From: an uncultured Eubacteriales bacterium
GTDB lineage: Bacteria > Bacillota > Clostridia > Oscillospirales > Oscillospiraceae
Reading direction: 5' to 3'
Assembly (NCBI GenBank): GCA_900317855.1
Contig: ONIG01000015.1
Coordinates: 1 to 46,461 of the forward strand
DNA length: 46,461 nucleotides
Shown: one piece after another, positions 10,206 through 19,733 of the stretch
Layout: each line of letters opens with the position of its first letter
Numbering within the stretch: the stretch's first letter is position 1
The notes under the pieces: model-generated
Database searches by the model: none
What the model was told of the DNA's origin: nothing
What the model saw: only the letters and a program-made list of their open reading frames with translations
Translations under genes and position numbers: made by a program

Positions 10206-10240
10206 GCGCACAGCTCCGCATCTTAGCGCGTACTTAACGT
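10206..10240. repeat. Short copy of a dispersed palindromic repeat
   Basis: It shares the 13-base core CAGCTCCGCATCT, followed by a TTAGCG...TTAACG end, with the longer copy at 24409-24477 (there TTAGCG...CTAACG). It lacks the internal hairpin of that copy. It straddles the 3' end of the CoA-transferase gene. It may be a relic of a MITE- or REP-like family. Confidence 0.35.
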
Positions 10241-11568
10241 TTCGCGCTCCGGCGCCAGATCTTCTGCGCCTCCGCAGCCGCAATGAGCTGCTCGCGAAAG
10301 TCCGGGTGCGCGATGGACACGAGCGCCTCGGCGCGCTCCCACGTGCTGCGCCCGGCGAGGTTGACCACGCCGTACTCTGTCGCAAGGTAATACGCCTGCG
10401 AGCGCGGGGACGTGACGATATCGCCGCCGAAGTGCGGCAGGATGCGCGAGCGGCGCGTGCCCTGCTTGTCCGTGAACGTGGACGTCATGCAGATGAACGC
10501 CTTGCCGCCGCGGGCCATGGCCGCACCCGTGAGAAAGTCGAGCTGGCCGCCCGTGCCGCTGATCTGGCGCAGGCCGGAGCTTTCGGACGCGACCTGCCCG
10601 TAGAGATCGGCCGCGATGCAGCTGTTGATGGACACCATGTTGTCGAGCTGCGCGATGACCTCCGGCGCATTGACATATGACAGCGGCGCCGCGATGACGC
10701 CGGGGTTGTCGTCCAGCCAGTCATACAGCCGCTTCGACCCGAGCGCAATGCCGAGCATGCCCTGCCCGCGGTGGAGCGTGCAGCGGCGGTTCGTGAGCAC
10801 ACCTGCCTCGTACAGGTCGAGGTAGGCGTCCGAGCACAGCTCCGTGTGCATGCCGAGGTCGTGCAGGCCGGACTGGGCCAGCAGCTTTCCGAGCACGGTG
10901 GGCATGCCGCCGATGCCGAGCTGGACGGTCGCCCCGTCGCAGATGTGCGGCAGGAGGAGGTTCGCGATGGCGGTGTCCTCCGCCGTCGCCGGGTGCGCGG
11001 GCAGGTCGGCAAACGGCGCGTGCGCCCCCTCGACGACCATGTCCACATCGGAAATGTGAATGACCTCGTCAAACCCGCCGCGCAGGCGCGGCAGGTGCTC
11101 GTTGACCTCCAGAATGACGATGTCCGCCCGGTCGAGAATGGCGCGGGACACGCCGGTCGCGGCCGAGAGGTTAAAGTACCCGTGGCGGTCCATCGGCGCG
11201 ACGGACGCCATGGCGACGTTGACTGTCAGAAATTCGCGGTAGTACCACGCGAGGTTGCGGAAGACCATCGGCGTGTAGTAGCACAGGCCGCGGTCGCAGA
11301 GCCTGCGCTCATACGCCGAACAGTGCCAGGTGTGGTAGAGAAAATGCGCCTGTTCCGGGTCGCACTCGACGATCTGCACCGGGCCGGCACAGAGGTTGCC
11401 GCGTACCTTCACATCATGCAGCTCGTCGCGCCGGGCGGCGAGCGCCGCATCGAGCAGCGGCGGGAAGCCGAGTGCGGACGTATAGTCCACCCAGTCGCCG
11501 TTTTTCACCGCGCGCACCGCCTCGGCGGGGGTGCGCAGCTTGCTGCGGTATTCTGCCTGAAAATCCAT
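10234..11568 (-). CDS. Acetyl-CoA hydrolase/transferase family protein, probable butyryl-CoA:acetate-type CoA-transferase
   Basis: This 444-residue enzyme matches the length and motifs of the butyryl-CoA/4-hydroxybutyrate CoA-transferase group: an N-terminal KNGDWVDY, GIGGMPTVLGKLLAQ, the catalytic Glu in GMHTELCSDAYLDL, and GTGGQLDFLTGA near the C-terminus. It would move CoA from an acyl-CoA (for example butyryl-CoA) to acetate in the cytoplasm. This is the last step of butyrate formation in many gut Clostridia. The acyl specificity cannot be read with certainty. GGAGGAAGC stands before ATG 11568. It follows asparaginase by 12 bases and is probably in the same operon. Confidence 0.8.
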   Translation of the reverse strand: MDFQAEYRSKLRTPAEAVRAVKNGDWVDYTSALGFPPLLDAALAARRDELHDVKVRGNLCAGPVQIVECDPEQAHFLYHTWHCSAYERRLCDRGLCYYTPMVFRNLAWYYREFLTVNVAMASVAPMDRHGYFNLSAATGVSRAILDRADIVILEVNEHLPRLRGGFDEVIHISDVDMVVEGAHAPFADLPAHPATAEDTAIANLLLPHICDGATVQLGIGGMPTVLGKLLAQSGLHDLGMHTELCSDAYLDLYEAGVLTNRRCTLHRGQGMLGIALGSKRLYDWLDDNPGVIAAPLSYVNAPEVIAQLDNMVSINSCIAADLYGQVASESSGLRQISGTGGQLDFLTGAAMARGGKAFICMTSTFTDKQGTRRSRILPHFGGDIVTSPRSQAYYLATEYGVVNLAGRSTWERAEALVSIAHPDFREQLIAAAEAQKIWRRSAKR

Positions 11569-11580
11569 GGTGCTTCCTCC

Positions 11581-12573
11581 TCAGTAGATCTGATCCTTCT
11601 GCACCGGCGTCCGGAACAGGCGGCAGATCTCCGCGTAGTCGTCCGTCTGGCCGAGGATCCACATGAGCTTTGTGACCACGGCCTCGCTCGTCATGCTGTA
11701 GGCCTCGATGAGGCCCAGCTCGCGCTTGGCACGGTGACCGACCTGATACACTTCCATGTCGCTGCCCTCGTGCGGCACCTGCGTCGTCATAACGATAACG
11801 CGGCCGGACTGCACCCAGTCGCGCACGGCGTGGTAAAAGCTCTCGTCGCCATAGCACGGCAGACCGCCGACGCCGAAGCTCTCGATCACGAGCGCGCGGT
11901 AATGGGCCTTGAGGTAGTCGAAAATGCCGGCATCGATGCCGGGGATGAGCTTGAGCACAAACACGCCGGGGTCGAGCCGGTCGTAAAACTCCGGCGCGCC
12001 TGTGACATGCTCCGGGATGTAATACACGACCTGCCGGCCGCGCAGGATGGCCGTCTCGGGGTAGTCGATGCTCGAAAAGGCGTTGTAGCTCTTCGTGCGC
12101 ATCTTGCGCGCGCGGGTGCCGAGGATGACCTTGTGGTCAAAGACGATGTGCACGCCGCAGGCACCATCGTCGCAGGCATAGAGAAACGCGTCGCGCAGGT
12201 TCTCGCGCGCGTCGGTGTCCTGATTGAAGATCGACTTCTGCGAGCCGGTGATGACGACAGGCTTGGCGTTATTCTGAATCAGGTACGACAGGGCCGCCGC
12301 CGTGTAGGCCATCGTGTCCGTGCCGTGCGTGAGGACAAAGCCGTCGTAAGCGTCATAGTGCCCGCGCACGCAGGCCGCCATCTGCAGCCAGTCGCGGCTG
12401 TTGATGTTCGTGCTGTCGCGGTTCATGAGCTGCACGGTGTCGATCCGGCACAGCTGCTCAAGCTCCGGCACCTCGGCGAGCAGCTCCTCGGAGGTGAGCT
12501 GCGGCGTGAGCCCGTCGGCCGTCTCCTTGGACGCGATGGTGCCGCCGGTGGCGATCATGAGAATATGCTTCAT
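11581..12573 (-). CDS. Type I L-asparaginase
   Basis: This 330-residue cytoplasmic-type asparaginase (no signal peptide) hydrolyses L-asparagine to aspartate and ammonia. Both catalytic threonine motifs are present: TGGTIA with Thr12, and THGTDT (82-87). A C-terminal domain with IESFGVGGLP follows. It begins one base after the recO stop, so it is translated from the era-recO operon transcript. A role in amino-acid fermentation or nitrogen recycling is an inference. Confidence 0.9.
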   Translation of the reverse strand: MKHILMIATGGTIASKETADGLTPQLTSEELLAEVPELEQLCRIDTVQLMNRDSTNINSRDWLQMAACVRGHYDAYDGFVLTHGTDTMAYTAAALSYLIQNNAKPVVITGSQKSIFNQDTDARENLRDAFLYACDDGACGVHIVFDHKVILGTRARKMRTKSYNAFSSIDYPETAILRGRQVVYYIPEHVTGAPEFYDRLDPGVFVLKLIPGIDAGIFDYLKAHYRALVIESFGVGGLPCYGDESFYHAVRDWVQSGRVIVMTTQVPHEGSDMEVYQVGHRAKRELGLIEAYSMTSEAVVTKLMWILGQTDDYAEICRLFRTPVQKDQIY

Positions 12574-12574
12574 G

Positions 12575-13321
12575 TCAGTCTTTCACTTTCTTCCAGTAAT
12601 CGAGCGACGCGAAGCCCCGCTCGAGCTGCGTCGCCGTATAATCCTCACACACATGCGCAAGCTGTCTGCGGCCCGCGTCGCCGAGCGTGAAGGAAAAGAT
12701 CTTTTTGGGGTCGGCGTTTACAATGTGCCGCATGGCGGCCAGCGTCTCCGGCAGCAGCGGCGTGACGGCCGAGGAGCTTGCGCCCCGGCAGTGCGCGCAG
12801 TACACCGCGCCGCCGCGCGGGGAAAACCATGGCTCGTCCGGCGCCGCTGCGCCGCACTGCGCGCAGCAGGACAGGTCCGGCTCGTAGCCCGCGAGGCACA
12901 TGAGCCGCAGCTCGAACACGGCCTTGATCTGCTCCGACGGGCAGAGCGCGCGGCTGAGCGCATACAGACTGTTAAGCCCGAGCTGCAGCACCGGCGGATC
13001 GGGGTATTCCTCGGCGGAGACGGTCTCGAGCAGCTCGGCAAAATAGCTCCCGAGCGCGAACGCGCCGAGGTCGGCGCGCAGGCCGAGAAACTCCTCGACC
13101 GTGGACGCCTCGTTGAGCGTGCGGCGGCCGCGGTTTTCAAAGATCGTCATGTCCGAATACGTCAGCAGCTGCGTCGCCGCCGTGATGCGGCTGCCCTTGC
13201 GCAGCGCGCCGCGCGCGCGGACGGTCACCTTCCCCTCGTGCTGCGTGAGCACGGTGAGGATCTTGTCCGCCTCTTTGTAGCGCACCTCGCGCAGGACGAG
13301 ACCTCGGGTCGTAAGAAACAT
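12575..13321 (-). CDS. recO: DNA repair protein RecO
   Basis: This 248-residue protein has an N-terminal OB-fold (TTRGLVLREVRYKEADKILT) and a helical domain. A C-terminal four-cysteine zinc site (CAQCG and YCAHC) follows. RecO loads RecA on SSB-coated single strands with RecR. ATG 13321 was chosen because GAGGT lies 7 bases upstream, and the longer in-frame reading would cover yqzL in another frame. Its place after era and yqzL is the conserved Firmicute order. Confidence 0.93.
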   Translation of the reverse strand: MFLTTRGLVLREVRYKEADKILTVLTQHEGKVTVRARGALRKGSRITAATQLLTYSDMTIFENRGRRTLNEASTVEEFLGLRADLGAFALGSYFAELLETVSAEEYPDPPVLQLGLNSLYALSRALCPSEQIKAVFELRLMCLAGYEPDLSCCAQCGAAAPDEPWFSPRGGAVYCAHCRGASSSAVTPLLPETLAAMRHIVNADPKKIFSFTLGDAGRRQLAHVCEDYTATQLERGFASLDYWKKVKD

Positions 13322-13334
13322 CGTATGTACCTCA

Positions 13335-13475
13335 TCAGGCCGGGCGGCGGACGGTCGCATCCGCCGCAGACTCATCGGTCGTCTGCGCCAGCGCGTTTTG
13401 CGCGGCGCGGTAGTAAAGGTAGCCGAGCGGATCACCGGTATCCGCGAACAGCTGCCAGAAAATATCGTCTTGCAC
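13335..13475 (-). CDS. yqzL: YqzL family small protein
   Basis: This 46-codon gene starts at GTG 13475, with GAGGTGG 6 bases upstream, and ends TGATGA. The peptide begins with the family pattern D-x-F-W-x-L-F-x-x-T-G-D-P (DIFWQLFADTGDPLGYLYYR), which marks YqzL, a conserved protein of unknown function encoded between era and recO in Bacillus and many Clostridia. Its C-terminal half is variable and Ala/Thr-rich. It lies 13 bases before recO. Position and motif together make the call; either alone would be weak. Confidence 0.8.
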   Translation of the reverse strand: MQDDIFWQLFADTGDPLGYLYYRAAQNALAQTTDESAADATVRRPA

Positions 13476-13540
13476 AATGAACCACCTCGCTGGGCATAGT
13501 GTCTGCACAGCGGGGTGGATTTATGGCTGGTAATAAAGGG

Positions 13541-14431
13541 TCACTGGTCGGTAAAGCCAAAATTGCGCAGCTGGGCTGCCGAGTCGCGCCAGTTTTCCTT
13601 GACCTTGACCCACGTCTGCAGGTACACCTTCGTGCCCATGAAGCGCTCGATGTCCTGCCGTGCGAGCTCGCCGATCTTTTTGAGCATGGCGCCGCGCTTG
13701 CCGATGATGATGCCCTTGTGGCTCTCTTTTTCGCAGTAAATGGTCACGTCCATGTCGATGATGCCGTTATCGCGCTCGGAAAACTTCGTGACCTCGACGG
13801 CCGTGCCGTGCGGGATCTCCTTATCGAGGCACAGCAGCAGCTTTTCGCGCACGAGCTCGGCGCAGATCTGCTTTTCCGGCATGTCGGAGATCATATCGTC
13901 CGGGAACAGCTGCGGCCCCGGCACGGCAAGCTGCGCAAGCTCACCGAAGAGTTCCTCGAGCCCGTCGCCGTTCTGGGCCGACACCGGCACGATCGCGCGC
14001 CACGGCAGCGCCTCGGAATAGGCGGCGATGACGGCCAGCAGCTCCGGCTTTTCCACCGTGTCGATCTTGTTGATGACGAGCACGGCCGGGGCGTTGGATG
14101 TGCGGATGCGCTCGATGAGCGCGTGCTCCTGCTCGCCGATGGAAGCGATGGGCTCGACGACGAGCATCACGCCGTCGACGTCCGCCACGCTCTCGCGCAC
14201 GACCTGCACCATATAGTCGCCCAGGCGGTTGCGCGGCTTGTGAAAGCCCGGCGTGTCCATCAGGATCAGCTGCGTGTCGCCGCGGTTAACGACGGCGCTG
14301 ATGCGGTTGCGCGTCGTCTGGGGCTTGTTCGAGACGATGGCGATCTTCTCGCCCACGAGGGCGTTGGTGAGTGTGGACTTACCGACGTTCGGCCGTCCGC
14401 AGATGGTGATCATAGCGGTTTTGGTAATCAT
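13541..14431 (-). CDS. era: GTPase Era
   Basis: This 296-residue GTPase is needed for 16S rRNA maturation and 30S assembly. Its motifs are G1 GRPNVGKS (12-19), G3 DTPG (59-62) and G4 NKID (121-124). A C-terminal KH domain carries the GKRG loop (about 251-254), which binds the 3' end of 16S rRNA. ATG 14431 follows AAGGAG with suitable spacing. Dgk and Cdd genes often found between ybeY and era in related genomes are absent. Confidence 0.97.
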   Translation of the reverse strand: MITKTAMITICGRPNVGKSTLTNALVGEKIAIVSNKPQTTRNRISAVVNRGDTQLILMDTPGFHKPRNRLGDYMVQVVRESVADVDGVMLVVEPIASIGEQEHALIERIRTSNAPAVLVINKIDTVEKPELLAVIAAYSEALPWRAIVPVSAQNGDGLEELFGELAQLAVPGPQLFPDDMISDMPEKQICAELVREKLLLCLDKEIPHGTAVEVTKFSERDNGIIDMDVTIYCEKESHKGIIIGKRGAMLKKIGELARQDIERFMGTKVYLQTWVKVKENWRDSAAQLRNFGFTDQ

Positions 14432-14441
14432 TCGTTTCTCC

Positions 14442-14926
14442 TTATACGTCCAGCAGACGCATGATCTCTTTTTCGCGCGCGCGCATGCGGCGCTTGTCCT
14501 CGCCCTCGTCCACATGGTCGTAGCCGAGCAGGTGCAGCACGGAGTGCACGGTCAGATAGCTGACCTCGTGCGCGAAGCTGTGGCCGTAAGTCCCGGCCTG
14601 TTCGGCGCAGCGCTCCATGGAGATGACCATGTCGCCGAGCATGGCGCGGTCGGTCTCGTAGTCCCACTCGCAGGCATCGGGGTCGAACGCGCCGGGCGTG
14701 AGCTCGTTCATGGGAAACGACAGCACGTCCGTCGCGCGGTCCACGCCGCGCTGCTCGCAGTTGATGGTGTGGATGACGGCGTCGTCCGTGAGCGTCACGT
14801 CGAGCTCGCACGGAACGGTCACGCCCTCGGCCTTGAGCGCAGCGGCGGCCGCGCGCTTAACATAGCGCTGCGTGTCCGGAAATCCCAGACCGCGGCGCGT
14901 GCGGGTGATGGTGATCTTCGCCTGTG

Positions 14927-14930
<4 letters not shown>
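14442..14930 (-). CDS. ybeY: Endoribonuclease YbeY
   Basis: This 162-residue metal-dependent RNase acts in 16S rRNA 3'-end maturation and ribosome quality control. The zinc motif HSVLHLLGYDH is complete (His129, His133, His139). The start overlaps the phoH stop by 4 bases, so the two are translationally coupled. The length is normal. Confidence 0.95.
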
Positions 14931-15941
<1,011 letters not shown>

Positions 15942-15949
<8 letters not shown>

Positions 15950-17183
15950 CTGCTGTAGTCCCTTCCCCGGCCGGCGGCCGAAGCTGTAAAAATTCCGCGT
16001 CCGGCGTCGCCTGCGCGCGGCCGATCTCCTGCTCGCACTCGGCCGTGAGCGTCACGGTCAGCACGCCGCCGGCGGCCTCCGCCGCTGTTTCATAGGAAAT
16101 GATCGCGCCGTCCGCGCCGATCGTCTCGCGCAGCTGCTGCAGCAGCGCCTGCTCGAGCGATGCGCGCGCCGCGTCCTCCGGTACCTGCGCGTCCGCCGTC
16201 CGATATGGCTGCACGCGCTCGCGCACCAGCGAAAACGGCAGCGTGAACACGCCCCGGATCGCAAAAGGATATTCATGAATGATTTTATCACATTCCGCGT
16301 CAGAAATTCCACTGTTTTGATAAAAATTGATCCGCTTTTTCCCCACGCGCAGCGCCCAGCGCGTCCGCGCGCCGTGCGCGGGCTGTTTTTCCGTCTCCGT
16401 CAGGGCGATCTGCCCCGTCAGTACCTGCCGCGTGCGTGCGCGGATGTCGGCGCGCGCACACACCGGACGCACCCCGCCGCTGAGGTCCGTGACCGCGCCG
16501 GACACAAGCACATCGCCCGGCTCCACCGCCGCGCCGGGCGCGACGCGCGCCTCTCCCGCATAGACGTCCATGCTCAGGATGACCCCGGTCGCGGAGGCGT
16601 AAATGCTCACGGGCGTGTCGTCCGGCGTGATGTCCGGCAGAGGCTCCTTTTCGCGCACGATCACCTCGGCGCGGCTGCCGTGCACGTTCACGGTGAGCCA
16701 GCGCAGCTCCGGCAGGCGCAGGACCATGTCGTTGCGCACCAGATCGTTCGACAGCGCGGGCCAGTACGTGCCCGGGCGCACGCCGCATTCGTCCAGACAG
16801 CGCAGGATCTGCCCGGTCGTGAGCGTCTCGTTGCCGGTCACGTCGATGCGCCAGATGAACAGCGACGATGTCAGCACCACCAGCACCACCGCCAGCAGCC
16901 CCGCGCACGCGCCCCGGTAGCGCGCCGCGCGCCGCAGCAGCTGCGGCAGGCCGCGGCGGTAGAGCGTTTTTACCTCGCACTGGCTCCGGCGCGCCAGCTC
17001 CGTGACCGTATCCGCACAGCGCGCACGCACCGTGATGCGCAGCGTATAGGCGTCCACCGGCTCGGACGCCGTGCAGGCGATGCCCGCCGCCGCGCATGCA
17101 TTGAGCACGCGCTCCGGGTGCACGCCGCTCACCTCCAGCCGCACATAGCCGCAAAGGGCCAGGATCCACCGCGTCAAACCCAT
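15942..17183 (-). CDS. yqfD: Sporulation protein YqfD
   Basis: This ~413-residue bitopic membrane protein has one clear membrane segment (about residues 92-112 of the 413) and a large extracytoplasmic domain (VTGNETLTTGQILRCLDECG, VREKEPLPD). YqfD is a mother-cell protein required for efficient engulfment-stage sporulation in Bacillus. The start is uncertain. ATG 17183 touches the GAGGTG site directly; TTG 17177, 6 bases beyond it, is better spaced; GTG 17204 would overlap yqfC by 17 bases. The choice changes only the first few residues. Confidence 0.9.
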
Positions 17184-17187
17184 CACC

Positions 17188-17460
17188 TCACGCAAACTCG
17201 GCACACGCGATCGTGCCGGAGATCAGCAGCGCCGTGCTGTCCATGGCCACGAGCTGCAGGTTCGTGCCGCGGATGCACACGCGCACCCGCCCGCCGTCGA
17301 CCACGATGCACTCGTGGCTGTATTCGAGCAGACCGCAGTGGTTTTCCACCAGCGCGCGGCGCCGGCCGGTCACGGTCAGCTTCGGCACGCCGGCCACGGA
17401 TTCCGCCGGCAGGTCCAGCCGCTCCGCGATCTCGAGCGGAATATCTGACAGCCGCTTCAC
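17188..17460 (-). CDS. yqfC: Sporulation protein YqfC
   Basis: This ~90-residue YabP/YqfC-family protein (PKLTVTGRRRALVENHCGLL, then an RIRG-like strand VRVCIRGTNLQLVAMD) is made in the mother cell during sporulation and is invariably paired with yqfD. GTG 17460 was chosen because AAGGGGG stands 7 bases upstream. The ATG at 17487 falls on the putative -10 element. It heads the long operon that continues through recO. Confidence 0.88.
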   Translation of the reverse strand: MKRLSDIPLEIAERLDLPAESVAGVPKLTVTGRRRALVENHCGLLEYSHECIVVDGGRVRVCIRGTNLQLVAMDSTALLISGTIACAEFA

Positions 17461-17485
17461 CGGCTCACCCCCTTCGCTGCAAGCC

Positions 17486-17531
17486 ATTTTATGCGCCCGC
17501 AGGCAAGTTTAGGCCGGGACAGGCATACAAA
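17486..17531. promoter_or_regulatory. Divergent sigma-E-like promoter elements for yqfC and ylbJ
   Basis: On the minus strand CATAAAAT (17493-17486) and on the plus strand CATACAAA (17524-17531) each match the Bacillus sigma-E -10 consensus (CATACAnT) at 7 of 8 positions, and each lies a suitable distance before its gene. The -35 elements are weak. Both genes are known members of the mother-cell sigma-E regulon in Bacillus. Confidence 0.45.
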
Positions 17532-17563
17532 TGCACGAGAAACGATTTCCGGGAGGGATGCCG

Positions 17564-18532
17564 GTGGAAGGCAAACGGGGCAATTACATCGCGCTCGCGG
17601 CGACGCTGACGGCGCTCGGCGCGCTGCTGCTGTGCTCGCAGGCGGCGCTCGAGAGCGCGCGCGCGGGGCTGAATCTCTGCGCGCAGATGATCGTGCCGTC
17701 GCTGCTGCCGTTTTTTACCCTCTCGTCGCTGCTGCAGCAGCTCGGGCTGCCGGGCATCCTCGGCAGGTGGCTCTCCCCCGTGACGCAGCGGCTCTTCGGC
17801 ATCGGCGGTGCGGGCGCGTCGGCGCTGCTGCTGGGCGTGACGGGCGGGTACCCGCTCGGCGCGGACGCCGTGGCCCGGCTGCGGCGCAGCGGCGCGCTCA
17901 CGCGCGAGCAGGCCGAGCGCGCGCTCGCGCTGTGCAACAATTCCGGTCCGGCGTTTCTCGTCGGTGCGGCGGGCGTGGGCGTGTTTCACAGCGCGGGCTA
18001 TGGGCTGCTGCTCTACGGTGTGCACGTGCTGTCCGCCATCCTTGTCGGCATGCTCTTTGCCCCGCGCAGCGGCAGCTTTCCGCCGGAGGAGCGCGCGCAG
18101 ATCGCAGCCGTGTCGCTCTCGCAGGCGCTGCCGGAGGCCGTGCGCAGCGCCGTGCGCGCGGTGCTGACGGTCAGCGGCTTTGTGGTCACGTTCAGCGTCG
18201 TGACCGGGGTGCTCGACGCCTCCGGCCTGCTGCCGGCACTGGTGGGCACGAGCGCTGCGCGGCTGGGACTGGAGCTGCACTTTGCCCGCGCGCTGTGCAC
18301 GGGTGTGCTCGAGCTCGGCACCGGCATCGGCGCGATGCAGGGCCTGACGCCGACGCCGGGAAACCTCGCCCTCGCGGCCTTTCTCATCGGCTGGGGCGGC
18401 GTGTCCGTGCACTGCCAGACGGCGGCGGTCATCGCCGGGACAGACATCAAAAGCGCCCGACACACGGTCGGGCGCCTGCTGCACGGAACGATCTCCGCGC
18501 TGTGTATGTGGGTTTTGGCGAACCTGCTTTGA
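17564..18532 (+). CDS. ylbJ: Sporulation integral membrane protein YlbJ
   Basis: This 322-residue polytopic protein has about eight membrane segments, nucleoside-recognition (Gate)-type motifs (GVTGGYPLGADAVARL, CNNSGPAFLVGAAG) and a conserved second half (ELGTGIGAM). YlbJ is a sigma-E-controlled membrane protein needed for spore formation. GTG 17564 was chosen because GGGAGGG lies 6 bases upstream. ATG 17531 overlaps the putative -10 element and ATG 17558 sits on the ribosome site. Its 3' end carries the terminator of the convergent gene inside its coding sequence. Confidence 0.88.
   Translation: MEGKRGNYIALAATLTALGALLLCSQAALESARAGLNLCAQMIVPSLLPFFTLSSLLQQLGLPGILGRWLSPVTQRLFGIGGAGASALLLGVTGGYPLGADAVARLRRSGALTREQAERALALCNNSGPAFLVGAAGVGVFHSAGYGLLLYGVHVLSAILVGMLFAPRSGSFPPEERAQIAAVSLSQALPEAVRSAVRAVLTVSGFVVTFSVVTGVLDASGLLPALVGTSAARLGLELHFARALCTGVLELGTGIGAMQGLTPTPGNLALAAFLIGWGGVSVHCQTAAVIAGTDIKSARHTVGRLLHGTISALCMWVLANLL
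18447..18475 (-). terminator. Terminator of the chromate transporter genes, inside ylbJ
   Basis: Read on the minus strand, a 9-bp stem (GCGCCCGAC with GTCGGGCGC, 18467-18475 with 18453-18461) is followed by TTTT. It lies 60 bases past the stop at 18535, within the last codons of ylbJ on the other strand. Confidence 0.65.
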
Positions 18533-18534
18533 GC

Positions 18535-19119
18535 TCACGCGCCGGCGAACGAGAACACGATGCCGATGGCGGCGGACGCCGCGATGTACACGATCGGGTG
18601 CAGCTTTTTCGTCGGCTTGACGACATTCGTCAGCACCCAGATGACGGCCGCGAGCAGCAGCCCTTTCCAGAAAAACAGATCCGTGAACCGGCCGCTGGCC
18701 TGAAAGGCGCTCTCCTGCAGCAGCGAGATGCGCACGACGGAAAAGCCCGCCGCCGCGATCAGCGCAGCGGAGGCCGGACGCAGCCCGTAAAACGCATGGT
18801 CGACAAATCGGTTCTCCCGGAACTTTTTCAGGCAGGACGCGATGATGAGGATGCAGATGACCGCCGGCGTGACGAGACCGAGCGTTGCGACGAGCGCACC
18901 GGGAACGCCGCCCGTGATGTAGCCCACATACGTCGCCGTGTTGACGCCGATGGGGCCGGGCGTGGACTCCGACACCGCGACCATGTCCGCGATCTGCTGA
19001 TAGGTGAACCAGCCCATGCGGTCGGACATGTCATAAATAAACGGGAGTGTGGCAAGCCCGCCGCCGACGGAAAACAGACCGGTCTTGAAAAACTCCCAGA
19101 ACAGGCGCAGATAGATCAT
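18535..19119 (-). CDS. Chromate transporter family protein, subunit 2 of a split pair
   Basis: This 194-residue ChrA-family membrane protein is a half-length form: FKTGLFSVGGGLATLPFIYD, then VAVSESTPGPIGVNTATYVG, then a series of hydrophobic segments. In this family two adjacent short genes replace one long CHR protein, and the products are thought to work together. Chromate export has been shown for some long forms. The natural substrate of short pairs is not settled. It overlaps its partner by 4 bases (ATGA). Confidence 0.88.
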   Translation of the reverse strand: MIYLRLFWEFFKTGLFSVGGGLATLPFIYDMSDRMGWFTYQQIADMVAVSESTPGPIGVNTATYVGYITGGVPGALVATLGLVTPAVICILIIASCLKKFRENRFVDHAFYGLRPASAALIAAAGFSVVRISLLQESAFQASGRFTDLFFWKGLLLAAVIWVLTNVVKPTKKLHPIVYIAASAAIGIVFSFAGA

Positions 19120-19670
19120 GCCTTACGCGCCTCCAGTTCCTTGATGACGATGCCGGCGAGCGCGGCCGCGAGCACATACAGCACCGGCGAGACATTCAGA
19201 AACACGCTGCCCGCGAACACGAGCAGGAAGATCAGAAACGTCTTCCAGTCCACGACGGATTTTTTCCACAGCTTCACGACGGCGTTGAGGATGAGCACGC
19301 ACACGCACACGCGGATGCCGGCGAACGCGTTCTGCACGGCGGGCAGGTGCGCGAAGTTCTGGATAAAGGCCGCGATGATCATAATGATCACGAGCGACGG
19401 GAACACGACGCCCAGCGTGGCAAAAATGCCGCCCCAGACACCCGCCTGCTTCTGCCCGACGAACGTGGCGGTGTTGACCGCGATGACGCCCGGCGTGCAC
19501 TGGCCGATGGCGTACCAGTCCATGACCTCTTCCTCCGTGGCCCAGCGGCGCTTTTCCACGACCTCGCGCTGCAGCGCGGGCAGCATGGCATAGCCGCCGC
19601 CGAATGTCGTCACGCCGACGACGGCGAACGCGCCGAAGAGGCCAAAGAGCTGCTTCAGTTTCTCTTTCAT
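19116..19670 (-). CDS. Chromate transporter family protein, subunit 1 of a split pair
   Basis: This 184-residue partner of the next gene has the same architecture: VVGVTTFGGGYAMLPALQRE, then GQCTPGVIAVNTATFVGQKQ, then five to six membrane segments. The two are about 30% alike by eye and probably arose by duplication. GAGGGA lies 5 bases before ATG 19670. A terminator separates it from the upstream sugar mutase gene. Confidence 0.88.
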   Translation of the reverse strand: MKEKLKQLFGLFGAFAVVGVTTFGGGYAMLPALQREVVEKRRWATEEEVMDWYAIGQCTPGVIAVNTATFVGQKQAGVWGGIFATLGVVFPSLVIIMIIAAFIQNFAHLPAVQNAFAGIRVCVCVLILNAVVKLWKKSVVDWKTFLIFLLVFAGSVFLNVSPVLYVLAAALAGIVIKELEARKA

Positions 19671-19681
19671 AGCGATCCCTC

Positions 19682-19720
19682 AAAAATCCGGCCCTCCGGC
19701 GAAAGCTGCCAGAGGGCCGG
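19682..19720 (-). terminator. Terminator after the phosphohexose mutase gene
   Basis: On the minus strand, CCGGCCCTC pairs with GAGGGCCGG (19712-19720 with 19688-19696), with a smaller GGC/GCC pair inside the loop, followed by ATTTTTG. It starts 14 bases past the mutase stop. Confidence 0.8.
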
Positions 19721-19733
19721 GGCGTGTTTTGGT

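Noticed and set aside
10771..12690. Long plus-strand open frame across the CoA-transferase, asparaginase and recO genes
   Set aside because: It spans three well-defined minus-strand genes and their junctions, and its product has the composition of a shadow frame.
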